From positions 806,001 to 870,000 of the forward strand of contig CAXXVF010000002.1 of the NCBI GenBank assembly GCA_963663605.2: 64,000 nt of DNA, read 5' to 3'. A program made the translations under genes and the position numbers. Below, piece by piece: positions 24,448 through 33,380 of the stretch; within the stretch, counting starts at the first letter, position 1, and each line of letters opens with the position of its first letter. The stretch is from Sporobacter sp963663605 (GTDB lineage Bacteria; Bacillota; Clostridia; Oscillospirales; Oscillospiraceae). The notes beneath the pieces were generated by a model. The model was not told the origin of the DNA. It searched no databases and worked only from the letters and a program-made list of their open reading frames with translations.

Positions 24448-26061
24448 CTATTCAAAAACCGCCCCTATAGACGCACTGCTTTCCGGGCACGTTGTCTGCA
24501 CGCTCTCCAGAATCGACAACGCGGTTTTGGCAGCTTCTCGCACGCCGCTGTGCGGATCGTCACACGCCTTCTTCAGCGGCCCGGCCGCCCGGCTGTCCCC
24601 GAATTCAGCCAGCGCAGCCGCCGCGGCTTTGCGGACGTAAAAGGAGCTGTCCTCCAGCGCTTTAACAATGCGCGCATATACGCCGTCGTCTTTATAACTC
24701 CCGAGCGCGCGTACCGCCGCTTCGCGCACATGTTCCGTATCGTCAAGCGCGGCTGAAAGAGGGCCGACAGCCTGCGTATCCCCTATCCGGCCCAATATGG
24801 CCGCTGCTGTTCTGCGGATCCTCTGATCCGCGTCCTCCTTAAGCAATTTCAGGACAGATAAAACAAGCCCCCGGTCTTTTATACCGCCCGAGATCTTCAG
24901 TACGGCAAGCTTTTTTTCTGTATCGGGATGATTGAGTCCCTTTATGATAAACGCTTCTGCCGCCGATCGGTCCATTTTTACCAGCGCGGCCGCGGCGATA
25001 ATCTGCAGATCGAAATTACGGTTTTGCAGCAAATCCTTCAGCGGTGCGATTGCTCTGTCGTCGCCGATCTCTGCCAAAGCTGCAGCGGCGCATTTTTTCA
25101 TCCTAACATCATTGCGCGACGCAAGCGCTTCAATCAGGGGTTTTACGGCTCGGGGATCCTTAATTCCCCCTAATGCTTTAGCCGCGGAAAGCTGTATATC
25201 TTTATCCGGAGCATCGAGGGCTTCAATCAACGGCTCCACGGCTCCGGGGCTTTCAATCTCAGCCAATGCCGTAATCGCCGCTTTGTATACTTTTTTATTT
25301 GACAGGACATTTAACAGCGGCTCAACGGCACTTTGTGACTTGGTCAGGCCCAATGCCTTTGCCGCAAAGGTATCGTAAATTTTATCTGATAAAACAGGAA
25401 TCAGATAAGCTACTGCTTCGGGCGCTCCCGTTTTCCCTAAAACATTGAACGCAAGGGGCAGCAAAAGCGGTTCCCTGATGCGGCGTTCGGCATCCGCCAT
25501 AAGATTATCAAGCAGCCGGATTAATGCGCCCGCAGCGCGCCTGTCCCGAATCGCGTCAAGCGCCATGACCGCCGCCCTTACAACGTTATCCTTTTCGTCA
25601 TCCAGCGCCTTGATTATTGTTTCAACAGCAGCCGTTTCCTTCATATATCCCAACACCAGTATCGCACCGATACGCACATATTCGTTCTTCTCGTTGAGCA
25701 GCGGCATCATTTTTTCGGCTACGCGCGCATCCTTATAGCTCCCCAGTACCTTCCTTGCCGGCATATTTGATTCTATTTTGTCATTCAGGGAATCGATTGC
25801 CCGCGGATCTTTCAGTTCGGCCAACGCTTTTGCAGCCGGGTTATACGTTTTGCTGTTGACGGTCCGCTCTACAAGAAGCTCAATCACCCGCAGGTCATCG
25901 GTTTCCCCCAATGCGCCGATCACAATCCTGTGTATTTCTTCATCTATATAAAAACACAAATCTCTGATAAGCGTTTTGACGGCCTTGTTTCTCTTTTTTT
26001 CATCACTGCTCTTGAGCATCAATATATTCTTATTGATTTTCTTAATGCTTTTCAACAACAT
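24448..26061 (-). CDS. HEAT-repeat (PBS-lyase-like) protein
   Basis: The 537-residue protein is built almost wholly of short HEAT-like units of about 30 residues, such as ELKDPRAIDSLNDKI, SPGAVEPLIEALDAPDKDIQ and DPRAVKPLIEALASRNDVR. Around 15 copies can be counted by eye. Such solenoids are protein-protein scaffolds; no catalytic domain or signal peptide is visible. The ATG at 26061 lies very close to its GGAGG, so one of the following TTG codons (26058 or 26055) may be the true start. The gene begins 28 bases after the ferritin-VIT1 gene, so they may be co-transcribed. Confidence 0.85.
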   Translation of the reverse strand: MLLKSIKKINKNILMLKSSDEKKRNKAVKTLIRDLCFYIDEEIHRIVIGALGETDDLRVIELLVERTVNSKTYNPAAKALAELKDPRAIDSLNDKIESNMPARKVLGSYKDARVAEKMMPLLNEKNEYVRIGAILVLGYMKETAAVETIIKALDDEKDNVVRAAVMALDAIRDRRAAGALIRLLDNLMADAERRIREPLLLPLAFNVLGKTGAPEAVAYLIPVLSDKIYDTFAAKALGLTKSQSAVEPLLNVLSNKKVYKAAITALAEIESPGAVEPLIEALDAPDKDIQLSAAKALGGIKDPRAVKPLIEALASRNDVRMKKCAAAALAEIGDDRAIAPLKDLLQNRNFDLQIIAAAALVKMDRSAAEAFIIKGLNHPDTEKKLAVLKISGGIKDRGLVLSVLKLLKEDADQRIRRTAAAILGRIGDTQAVGPLSAALDDTEHVREAAVRALGSYKDDGVYARIVKALEDSSFYVRKAAAAALAEFGDSRAAGPLKKACDDPHSGVREAAKTALSILESVQTTCPESSASIGAVFE

Positions 26062-26089
26062 TTCCTCCGTTAACGCGTTTGCTTCTGGA

Positions 26090-26962
26090 TCAAAGCTCGA
26101 TTCCCAGGACGTTTTTTACGACCATGCCGACGACGAACGAGATCGCCGCCACGCCCAGGCTGATCCCCGCCATCGTCAGAAAGCTCCTGCGGAAAGACCG
26201 CTCCTTGGCAACGGCGAGATAGTAATTGAACGCCGCAATGATGGCAACGGCGATCAGAAGCGTCGAAACGAGCGCCGTGAAGTAACTGTCCGCCGGCACA
26301 AGCAGATACGGTATGATCAGGAGCGCGACGGTTATGAGGTAGGCAAGCCCCGTATAGACACTTGACTTCACCGCGTTTTTATCCGCTTCCTCCCGGGACG
26401 ACAGATATCCCGAAGCCGTCATGGAAAGCGTCGCCGAAATACCGGTGATGAGGCCCGCCATAGCAACGAGCTTTGTGTTTTGCATCGCAAGCGTATACCC
26501 CGCCAGCGCGCCGGTCAGTTCCACGAGCGCGTCGTTCATGCCAAGCACCATATCCCCGGCGTATTTCAGACGCTCTTCGTCGAGCATATCCGTCAGCATT
26601 TTCTCATGGGACTCTTCATCCTCCATGACCCGCCTGAGCTCCGGTATACGTTCGATTTCCTCCCGGTACGTGCCGATGTCCTTGTCCTCGCCGCGTTCGA
26701 GCTGTTTGATTATGAACGTATACCCGAACAGGTGCTTGAAAAAAACGTGAAGCGCCACCCATACCCGGTTTGGCTTCAGGTGGATTCCCGTATGCTGCCC
26801 GAATATCTCCGAATGCCTCTTTTCGTCCTTTGATATAGACAGCAGCGTCTCCCTGTCCGTTTCATTCTTCGTCGTGTATGCGATTTTTTCATACAAAGCC
26901 GAGCTGTTGAGCTCCGAGCGCTGATGACGGCGGAAAAACGCGTCGGCCTTTTTGTTCTTCAA
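26090..26962 (-). CDS. Ferritin-like / VIT1 (CCC1) fusion membrane protein
   Basis: The protein of about 290 residues has an N-terminal ferritin-like di-iron part (about 1-130; ALYEKIAY, SKDEKRHSEIFG, MEDEESHEKM with its ExxH-type ligands). A VIT1/CCC1 membrane domain of about five helices follows (GMNDALVELTGALAGYTLAM, SYFTALVSTLLIAVAIIAAF). Relatives such as MbfA export iron or manganese and protect against peroxide. The likely start is TTG at 26962, behind AGGGGTGGAG. A much longer in-frame extension reads into a tandem repeat and is not credible. A sigma-A-like promoter lies just upstream. Confidence 0.85.
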   Translation of the reverse strand: MKNKKADAFFRRHQRSELNSSALYEKIAYTTKNETDRETLLSISKDEKRHSEIFGQHTGIHLKPNRVWVALHVFFKHLFGYTFIIKQLERGEDKDIGTYREEIERIPELRRVMEDEESHEKMLTDMLDEERLKYAGDMVLGMNDALVELTGALAGYTLAMQNTKLVAMAGLITGISATLSMTASGYLSSREEADKNAVKSSVYTGLAYLITVALLIIPYLLVPADSYFTALVSTLLIAVAIIAAFNYYLAVAKERSFRRSFLTMAGISLGVAAISFVVGMVVKNVLGIEL

Positions 26963-27013
26963 TGTCTCCACCCCTTTATGATCTTCTGCATTACTATTAG
27001 AATAATGATATTT

Positions 27014-27042
27014 ATTATATCGGCACATACAAAGCATTACAA
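27014..27042 (-). promoter_or_regulatory. Promoter of the ferritin-VIT1 gene
   Basis: On the minus strand TTGTAA and TATAAT are separated by 17 bases, about 50 bases upstream of the chosen start. Confidence 0.6.
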
Positions 27043-27063
27043 GGCAGTTATCTTTTCCCGCCC

Positions 27064-27270
27064 ACCACCCAATAAAGGTAAGGGCTACGCCCTTATAATC
27101 CCATGAAACGCTGCACTGCACCCGTATGCTCCCATAAAACGCTGCACTGCACCCGTATGCTCCCATGAAACGCTGCACTGCACCCGTATGCTCCCATGAA
27201 ACGCTGCACTGCACCCGTATGCTCCCATGAAACGCTGCACTGCACCCGTATGCTCCCATAAAACGCAGGG
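27064..27270. repeat. 31-bp tandem array embedded in a dispersed repeat
   Basis: Five near-identical 31-bp units (27100-27254) are followed by a partial sixth to about 27266. Each contains AAACGCTGCACTGCACCCGT, and the units differ at one A/G position. The array is preceded by a family C palindrome (AAGGGCTACGCCCTT at about 27080-27094). No spacers separate the units, and 31 is not a multiple of three. No gene lies in the remainder of the gap from 26963 to 27388. Confidence 0.9.
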
Positions 27271-27317
27271 CTGCGCCCCGTTTTACGGACCGGCGGGCGG
27301 AAGGAATCCAATCATTT

Positions 27318-27352
27318 GAAAACGCCGCGCGGGCCATAATCCCGCGCGGCGT
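27318..27352 (-). terminator. Terminator of the der-plsY-gpsA operon
   Basis: The 12-bp perfect stem ACGCCGCGCGGG / CCCGCGCGGCGT is followed on the minus strand by TTTT, shortly after the gpsA stop. Confidence 0.75.
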
Positions 27353-27388
27353 ATGTCGATGTATCATTTTAATGAATGCGGCAGATCC

Positions 27389-28405
27389 TCACACGACCCA
27401 CATCTCTTCGCTCAGGTCGGACTCATGCCGCCGCGAGCGCCCCATCAGCTCGCGCATGGCGCGCATCGGCGATTTGCCCCTGTAGAGCACCTTGTAGATC
27501 TCCGTCGATATCGGCATGTCGATCTCCGTCTTCCGCGAGAGCTTGTACGCCGCCTTCGCCGCGTAATACCCCTCCACGACCGCGCCGACCTGACGCATCG
27601 CCTCATTGGCTTTGACGCCTTTGCCGATCAGCACGCCCGCGCGGCGGTTTCTGGAATGGTTCGACGTACACGTCACGATCAGGTCGCCGAGCCCTGCCAG
27701 CCCCGCAAGCGTCGACTTTCTGCCGCCGAGCGCCACGCACAGCTCCGCGACTTCGGCCAGCCCGCGCGTCATCAGCATCGCGGTCGTATTGTCGCCGAAG
27801 CCCAGGCCGTCGCTGATGCCCGCACCGAGCGCGATGACGTTTTTCAGGGCGGCGCCGAGTTCGACGCCGACGACGTCATTCGATGTATATACGCGCAGGT
27901 AGTCGTTCATGAATACGTCCTGGATCGTTTCGGCCACGCGTTTATCCTTGGACGCGACGACACACGCCGTCGGGATCTGACGGCCGACCTCCTCCGCGTG
28001 CGTCGGGCCGGACAGCGACGCCAAGCGGACGCTGTCGCCGAACGTCTCACCCAGTATCTGCGAGAACAGGCGCGACGTGTCTTTCTCGATCCCCTTGGAT
28101 ATGCATACGACGATGCATTTCCCCGGCAGTTTGTCCTTTAAAAGCTCCGCTGTTTCCGCCACCGCGAAAGACGGCGTTGCGATAACGGCGATATCGCAGC
28201 CGCGGGCCGCTTTATAAATATCGGATGTGACCGTCACTTCCCCAGGGATAATAACGCCTTTTAAAAGCGGGTTTTCCCGCTCCCTGTCGAGCGTCTCGGC
28301 CTCCGCGTCGAATTTGGACCACAGCGTGACGTCGTTGCCGTTTTCGCTGAGCAGTTTAGAGACGGCCGTGCCCCAGCCGCCGCTGCCGAATACAGATATC
28401 TTCAT
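27389..28405 (-). CDS. gpsA: NAD(P)-dependent glycerol-3-phosphate dehydrogenase
   Basis: The 338-residue enzyme makes sn-glycerol-3-phosphate from dihydroxyacetone phosphate for phospholipid synthesis. Visible are the NAD loop ISVFGSGGWGTAVSKLLSEN, VVCISKGIEKDT, SGPTHAEEV, the catalytic lysine region ELGAALKNVIALGAGI and the TCTSNHSRNRRAG block. It follows plsY, whose product uses glycerol-3-phosphate. RBS AGAGGAAAGG. Confidence 0.96.
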   Translation of the reverse strand: MKISVFGSGGWGTAVSKLLSENGNDVTLWSKFDAEAETLDRERENPLLKGVIIPGEVTVTSDIYKAARGCDIAVIATPSFAVAETAELLKDKLPGKCIVVCISKGIEKDTSRLFSQILGETFGDSVRLASLSGPTHAEEVGRQIPTACVVASKDKRVAETIQDVFMNDYLRVYTSNDVVGVELGAALKNVIALGAGISDGLGFGDNTTAMLMTRGLAEVAELCVALGGRKSTLAGLAGLGDLIVTCTSNHSRNRRAGVLIGKGVKANEAMRQVGAVVEGYYAAKAAYKLSRKTEIDMPISTEIYKVLYRGKSPMRAMRELMGRSRRHESDLSEEMWVV

Positions 28406-28497
28406 GGCCTTTCCTCTTCTGATTATCCTGATACTGATCTCTCCCTAAAACGCGCCGGCAAGACGCAGTTGCGTATTGATGCTGCCGCCCGGCAGAT

Positions 28498-29187
28498 TCA
28501 CGTGCCTGTCGGGGGCCCATGCTTTTTCCGTCTAAAGCTGAATTTTGATTCCTTGCCCTGTATGAGCCGTCGAATATTTTCCCAATGCCTTGAAATGAGC
28601 AGCACCGCGCTAACGGCTGCAACAAGCAGCTCCCACGGTCCGCCGAGACCCAAAAGCGCCTGTGCGGCGGGATATGCGGCGCTGCCGACGATGGAGCCCA
28701 GAGACACGTACCGGGTCAGGACCGCAAGGAGGATAAAAGCGCCCCAGGCGGCCAGCGCGACGCGCCAATCGACGAAAAACAGGATCGTCCCCATCGCCAT
28801 GACGCCTTTACCGCCTCGGAATCCGTAATAAAGAGGATAACAGTGGCCCAGCATCACGAAGAACCCGGCGTACTCGCTTCCGAAAAAGTTCAGATTGAAC
28901 AGTCCGACGTTGCCGCCTACGAAAAATTCGGCATCGATGAAATGCGAAAACAGCAGTCCGCCTATAACGACCGGCGCGATCGTTTTCAAAACGTCGATGA
29001 GGACGACGAGCGCCACGCCGTACTTACCGAATACCCGGTAAAAATTCGTCAGCCCCGCGTTGCCGCTGCCGTATTCGCGTATATCCTTCTTGTAAAAGTA
29101 CTTGGATATGATGATCGCGCCGTTGACGCTGCCGATCATATACGCCTGCAGGGCCGTTACGGCCAATAAAACTATTAGCAACTTCAT
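28498..29187 (-). CDS. plsY: Acyl-phosphate:glycerol-3-phosphate acyltransferase
   Basis: The 229-residue polytopic membrane enzyme acylates glycerol-3-phosphate from acyl-phosphate, the first step of phosphatidate synthesis. Motifs are AYMIGSVNGAIIISK near the N-terminus, the REYGSGNAGLTNFYRVFG block, and GHCYPLYYGFRGGKGV. The C-terminal tail after about 205 is basic and somewhat longer than usual. RBS GGAGGTTA just before the ATG. It sits between der and gpsA. Confidence 0.95.
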   Translation of the reverse strand: MKLLIVLLAVTALQAYMIGSVNGAIIISKYFYKKDIREYGSGNAGLTNFYRVFGKYGVALVVLIDVLKTIAPVVIGGLLFSHFIDAEFFVGGNVGLFNLNFFGSEYAGFFVMLGHCYPLYYGFRGGKGVMAMGTILFFVDWRVALAAWGAFILLAVLTRYVSLGSIVGSAAYPAAQALLGLGGPWELLVAAVSAVLLISRHWENIRRLIQGKESKFSFRRKKHGPPTGT

Positions 29188-29242
29188 TAACCTCCGTGCC
29201 TGTATCCTGTGTCCTGTATGCCTGTATTATAATCCGCTTTAA

Positions 29243-30565
29243 CTACGCATCTCCCTTTTGCCGGACGATCAGGCGCATGGGCGTCGCGTCCAGGCCAAAA
29301 ACGGTCCGGATCTGGTTTTCAAGGTATCTCTGATAAGAAAAGTGGAACAGCTCCGCTTCGTTGCAGAAGCACACGAACGTCGGCGGGCGCACACTGACCT
29401 GCGTCATGTAATAGATCTTCAGCCTTCGGCCCTTGTCCGTCGGCGGCTGTACGCGCGCGGTGGCGTCTGCTAAAACGTTATTGAGCATACCGGTCGTCAG
29501 CCGCGTGGCCGACTGATTGTCCACATGATTTATAAGCTCGAAGATGCGCCCGACGCGCTGCCCCTTAAGCGCCGATATAAACAGTATCGGTGCATATGTC
29601 ATGAAGCTGAGGCCCCGCCGGACCTCCTCGCGCATGCGCTCCATCGTATTGGTCTCTTTTTCGATCAGGTCCCACTTGTTCACGATAATGACGCTGGCCT
29701 TGCCGGCCTCGTGCGCCATCCCCGCGACCTTCGTGTCCTGCTCCGTTACGCCTTCCCGCGCGTCAATCATAATAAGGCACACGTCCGAGCGCTCGACGGC
29801 CATCTCGGTACGCAGAACGCTGTATTTTTCGATCCGGTCTCCGACCTTGGAGCGGCGGCGCAGACCGGCCGTGTCGATAAACATGTACCGTCCTTCGTCG
29901 TTTTCAAACAGCGTATCGACGGCGTCGCGCGTCGTACCGGCAACCTCGCTTACGATCACGCGGTTTTCGCCCAATATCTGGTTGACGAGCGAAGATTTGC
30001 CCACGTTCGGTTTGCCGATGACCGCCACGCGGATGATGCCCGCGTCCTCCGAGTCCGCCGCCAACGGCGGGAAATGCTCTATACACGCGTCCAGGACGTC
30101 CCCCGTGCCGTGCCCGTGCATCGCCGACAGAGAGATCGGGTCCCCCAGTCCGAGCGCGTAAAACTCATAGATGTCGGGATTTAGCTGCCCGACGGAATCC
30201 ATTTTGTTGACGGCCAGCACGACCGGCTTTTTGGACCGCAGCAGCAGGTTCGCGATCTCCTGGTCGGCCGCCGTGACGCCCGTCTTGATATCGGTCACGA
30301 ACAGGATGACGTCCGACATCTCGATGGCAAGCATCGCCTGCTCACGCATAAACAGAAGGATCTCGTCGTCGGCCGTCGGCTCGATGCCGCCGGTGTCGAC
30401 GATGGCGAATTCCCGTCCGCTCCAGTCGCTGTCGGCATAAAGCCTGTCCCGTGTTACGCCGGGCGTGTCCTCGACGATGGACAGCCGCTTGCCCGCTATT
30501 CTGTTGAAAAGCATGGATTTGCCGACATTCGGCCGGCCCACGATCGCGATCAGCGGCTTTGCCAA
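29243..30565 (-). CDS. der: GTPase Der (EngA)
   Basis: The 440-residue double GTPase is required for 50S ribosome assembly. Two G domains are visible: GRPNVGKSMLFNRIAG with DTGGIE and NKMD in the first, and GKPNVGKSSLVNQILG with DTAGLRRRSKV and NKWD in the second. A C-terminal KH-like domain follows. The start is a TTG at 30565 with GGAGG seven bases upstream. It is part of the conserved DUF512-der-plsY-gpsA order of Clostridia. Confidence 0.96.
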   Translation of the reverse strand: MAKPLIAIVGRPNVGKSMLFNRIAGKRLSIVEDTPGVTRDRLYADSDWSGREFAIVDTGGIEPTADDEILLFMREQAMLAIEMSDVILFVTDIKTGVTAADQEIANLLLRSKKPVVLAVNKMDSVGQLNPDIYEFYALGLGDPISLSAMHGHGTGDVLDACIEHFPPLAADSEDAGIIRVAVIGKPNVGKSSLVNQILGENRVIVSEVAGTTRDAVDTLFENDEGRYMFIDTAGLRRRSKVGDRIEKYSVLRTEMAVERSDVCLIMIDAREGVTEQDTKVAGMAHEAGKASVIIVNKWDLIEKETNTMERMREEVRRGLSFMTYAPILFISALKGQRVGRIFELINHVDNQSATRLTTGMLNNVLADATARVQPPTDKGRRLKIYYMTQVSVRPPTFVCFCNEAELFHFSYQRYLENQIRTVFGLDATPMRLIVRQKGDA

Positions 30566-30647
30566 GTCCCTGTCCTCCGTTCATTACGGGCCGTCAAAAC
30601 GCCCGTACCGAAAATATCCCAAAAAATCGGGCATGACCCCGTAAAAA

Positions 30648-31949
30648 TCAATCTCCAAGTATCGCCCGGACAAGGTCCGAACCGTCCTGCTCCACGACCC
30701 GTATCGGGACGCCGAGCGCATTGGAGACATCTTCAAGCGTCAGATCGTCCAAAAAGACATTCTCCCCGTGCCGGAGCATATTCCTGGCAAGGAGCAGCCG
30801 CTCGCCGAGCGCTTCTCCCCGAAGCCGGCGGATAAGGTCTCCCCCCGTCAAAAGCCCCGCGACGTCGACCGCCTCGCCGAAAAAATCGTTCCGAACCGCA
30901 ATTAACTTTCCTTTTATATTAACATATTTTTCTTCTGCGGAATTTAAAATTTTTTGTAAACAATCGAAAGCAGCCGCACCGGTCGCGATGGAAAACGGCG
31001 CGCTTCCCGCGCCGTCCGCCTCTTCCAGCGCCGCATCCGCCTCCGTCGTCAGCAGCCGGAGCATCCCTACGCCGTTTTCAAGCTGCGGATACCCCTCATA
31101 AAACGATTCGGGCGGTATCGGGAGTCCCGCCTTCAAATACAGCTCGTCGGCCGGATAAAAAAGCCGCGTTCCGTACTGCTTCAGGCATTTCTCCCCGAAC
31201 CGCTCGACCTGCCGGACGGTTTCAGACGCCGAGGGCCGGTCAAACGCGCGGAGCGGATGCAATCCCTCCCGGTGCTTCGTCAGGCCGACCGGTACGACGG
31301 ATACGCTTAAAACGCGCGGGAACATGTCCCCCAGATCCGTCATCGTCCGCTCTAAAACGGCGCCGTCGTTGATGCCGGGGCAGCAGACGATCTGGCAATT
31401 CATCGTGATGCCCGCTTCGGCAAAGCGGCGCATTGCAAGAAGGGGCGCGCCGCTGTTTTTGCAGCCGAATATTAAGCTGCGCACCTCCGGGTCGGTCGCG
31501 TGTACGGATATGTTCAGCGGACTCACGCGCAGGCGGGCGATCCGCTCGATCTCGTCTTTATTTAAGTTTGTGAGCGTAACGTAATTGCCCTGCAAAAAAC
31601 TCAGGCGGATATCGTCGTCCTTGAAGTAGAGCGTTTTGCGCATGCCGCGCGGAAGCTGGTCGATAAAGCAGAAAACGCATTTATTCGAACAGGCGCGCTG
31701 GCGGTCCATCAGATACGTCTCAAACGTCAGTCCGGGGTCCGCGCCCGCCGGCTTATTGAGCCGCACGAGCTTGATCTTCCCTTCCGGGCTGTGGAGCTCC
31801 AGAAGCAGGCGCGGCTCGTAGGAATAGAACTTATAGTCGAGCACGTCTTTGATCTTATGCCCGTTTACGCGCACAAGCGCGTCGCCGGGCTTTATATTTC
31901 TTCCGGCAGCCGGACTGTTTTTGTCAATCTGTGTGATGAGAGCGCTCAT
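30648..31949 (-). CDS. DUF512 protein: PDZ plus radical SAM
   Basis: The 433-residue protein has an N-terminal PDZ-like segment (residues 1-55; SPAAGRNIKPGDALVRVNGH). A radical-SAM-like core carries the cluster motif CSNKCVFC at about 88-95. The DUF512 part follows. It is conserved in Clostridia directly upstream of der, as here. The radical reaction and substrate are unknown; association with ribosome or lipid genes by position is only suggestive. RBS AAAGGG is close to the ATG. Confidence 0.9.
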   Translation of the reverse strand: MSALITQIDKNSPAAGRNIKPGDALVRVNGHKIKDVLDYKFYSYEPRLLLELHSPEGKIKLVRLNKPAGADPGLTFETYLMDRQRACSNKCVFCFIDQLPRGMRKTLYFKDDDIRLSFLQGNYVTLTNLNKDEIERIARLRVSPLNISVHATDPEVRSLIFGCKNSGAPLLAMRRFAEAGITMNCQIVCCPGINDGAVLERTMTDLGDMFPRVLSVSVVPVGLTKHREGLHPLRAFDRPSASETVRQVERFGEKCLKQYGTRLFYPADELYLKAGLPIPPESFYEGYPQLENGVGMLRLLTTEADAALEEADGAGSAPFSIATGAAAFDCLQKILNSAEEKYVNIKGKLIAVRNDFFGEAVDVAGLLTGGDLIRRLRGEALGERLLLARNMLRHGENVFLDDLTLEDVSNALGVPIRVVEQDGSDLVRAILGD

Positions 31950-32070
31950 ACCCTTTTTCCCACCGCCTCATTAAGCCATCCCGCACGAAACGCCGTCCGG
32001 CAATGCCTTCCCTGTAAGTATGTTTCGGTTTTCCGTCCTTTAGACCCGCAATCGTCGCCTTTATGAAATT

Positions 32071-32092
32071 CGGCGGGGTGTTATCCCCGCCG
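32071..32092 (-). terminator. Probable terminator of rpmF
   Basis: The 8-bp stem CGGCGGGG / CCCCGCCG with a short loop is followed by a weak T-rich tract on the minus strand. Confidence 0.5.
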
Positions 32093-32109
32093 CCTGACAT
32101 TATTGCACA

Positions 32110-32295
32110 TTATTCCGCGTCGATTTTGATCACTTCACGCCCGTTATACGTGCCGCAGGCCTTGCAGGCCCGGTGCGGGAGGCGCATTTCGCCGCATTTT
32201 GAACACTTGACAATATTGGGCGCTGAGAGCTTCCAGTGGGAGCTGCGCCGTTTGTCTCTTCTTGCTTTCGAAACTTTACTCTTTGGTACCGCCAT
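32110..32295 (-). CDS. rpmF: 50S ribosomal protein L32
   Basis: The 61-residue ribosomal protein begins MAVPKSKVSKARRDKRRS and has a zinc ribbon (CSKCGEMRL, CKACG). It is encoded directly after the DUF177 gene, the usual arrangement in bacteria. RBS CAGGAGGTG. Confidence 0.97.
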   Translation of the reverse strand: MAVPKSKVSKARRDKRRSSHWKLSAPNIVKCSKCGEMRLPHRACKACGTYNGREVIKIDAE

Positions 32296-32328
32296 GTTGA
32301 CACCTCCTGTAAAAGCCGCTGAGCTTCT

Positions 32329-32823
32329 CTATTTGTCTTCCAGGAGCTGTCCAAGGACAGCGAGCCTGGGGTCTGTCTCTTTTTTGCAGTTGCACGGGCC
32401 GTCGTTTAAGTCCGCGCCGCATTTTTGGCAAAGCCCCCTGCAGTCTTCACTGCATAAAAGCCTCTCGTCCAAATCTAAAATGAAATCCGATGCGATGACG
32501 TCGTCCGCGTCGACATCGTCCCCTTCAAAAACATAGATATCGGGGTTTTCCTCGTCCTCCGCCCGGTCTGACAGCGTGTTCTCAACGTGCATATGGACCG
32601 GCCGCTCGAAGTCCTTGAGGCATCGCGCGCAGGTGCATTCGAGCACCGCGTCGATATCCGCGCTCAAAACTAAAACGCCGGCGCTGTTTTGAATACGCCC
32701 GGCGGCTCTCGCCTGCTTTATTCCTCTTACGCTCCCGGTCACCGCGTCGGACAGGTCGGGCTCGAAGTCAAACGCTGCCGAAGCGCCCGGAACGTTGATG
32801 ATTTCTCTCATATCAAGACGCAT
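32329..32823 (-). CDS. DUF177 (YceD-like) protein
   Basis: The protein of about 164 residues belongs to the DUF177 family, which is usually co-encoded with L32 and, by studies in plants and bacteria, linked to 23S rRNA/ribosome maturation. The C-terminal half holds CTCARCLKDF and a second cysteine cluster CQKCGADLNDGPCNC. The start is placed at the ATG at 32823. A promoter with TTGACA-17-TATAAT lies so close that the ATG seven codons earlier (32844) would sit at or before the transcription start. Confidence 0.9.
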   Translation of the reverse strand: MRLDMREIINVPGASAAFDFEPDLSDAVTGSVRGIKQARAAGRIQNSAGVLVLSADIDAVLECTCARCLKDFERPVHMHVENTLSDRAEDEENPDIYVFEGDDVDADDVIASDFILDLDERLLCSEDCRGLCQKCGADLNDGPCNCKKETDPRLAVLGQLLEDK

Positions 32824-32847
32824 AAACACCATCTCATTCGCCATGAC

Positions 32848-32876
32848 ATTATAATTGATAATGCAAATGTTGTCAA
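32848..32876 (-). promoter_or_regulatory. Consensus sigma-A promoter of the DUF177-rpmF operon
   Basis: On the minus strand perfect TTGACA and TATAAT hexamers are separated by 17 bases. The expected transcription start is near 32841, leaving an untranslated leader of under 20 bases before the ATG at 32823. Confidence 0.8.
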
Positions 32877-32944
32877 ACTATTTTTTGATGCTATAATCTA
32901 AAGTATACTATGTCCATTTTTGTCCAAATCTCCGCATATAATTT

Positions 32945-33335
32945 ATCTTTTCCCGCCCCATAGGACTTGGCTCCCCAAATGTGCCTCCGCTCCCCGTCTC
33001 GTAGGTCTATCGTTCCCCCGTCTAGACGGCACATCGCCACCCCGTCCTTGTAGGGCGTGATGCCCTCATCGGGCCGCCGCTTCCCTGTCCTGAATGGTCT
33101 TTTTTCCCGTCCTTGTAGGGCCCGATGTCCTCATCGCGCCGTTGTCCCGATGTCTCAAGGCTCCTTTTGAAAGGAGCTGTCGGCTGTGCCGACTGAGGAT
33201 TGTAAAACGGCGCAACATACAACTATATCTTCCTGCACCGCTGTTTTTCTCTTAAATCCCAACAACGATTTTATCTTTACCCGCCCCCCGCCCCAAAAGG
33301 TATGGGGCTCCGCCCCATGCGGGCTATTTAAGGAC
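32945..33335. repeat. Dispersed repeats (families A, B and C)
   Basis: The gene-free stretch from the DUF177 promoter to 33380 holds family B units (GTAGGGCGTGATGCCCTCAT near 33052 and a variant near 33114). It also has a family A unit (about 33152-33203, with CTCCTTTTGAAAGGAG) and a family C palindrome (GGTATGGGGCTCCGCCCCAT, about 33299-33318). The bases after the A unit also match those after the copy near 54932, including a CTATATCTTCCTGC stretch, so the repeated block is about 100 bp. No gene is supported. Confidence 0.8.
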
Positions 33336-33380
33336 GAGAGTATTTGATACAAAAAGGCTTATACTCTCAAGGTGGTAGAT

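Noticed and set aside
27100..27266. CRISPR array
   Set aside because: The 31-bp units are head to tail without unique spacers, and no cas gene is in the window.
26963..27367. N-terminal extension of the ferritin-VIT1 gene
   Set aside because: It translates the 31-bp repeats and the promoter region; the family begins at about the TTG at 26962.
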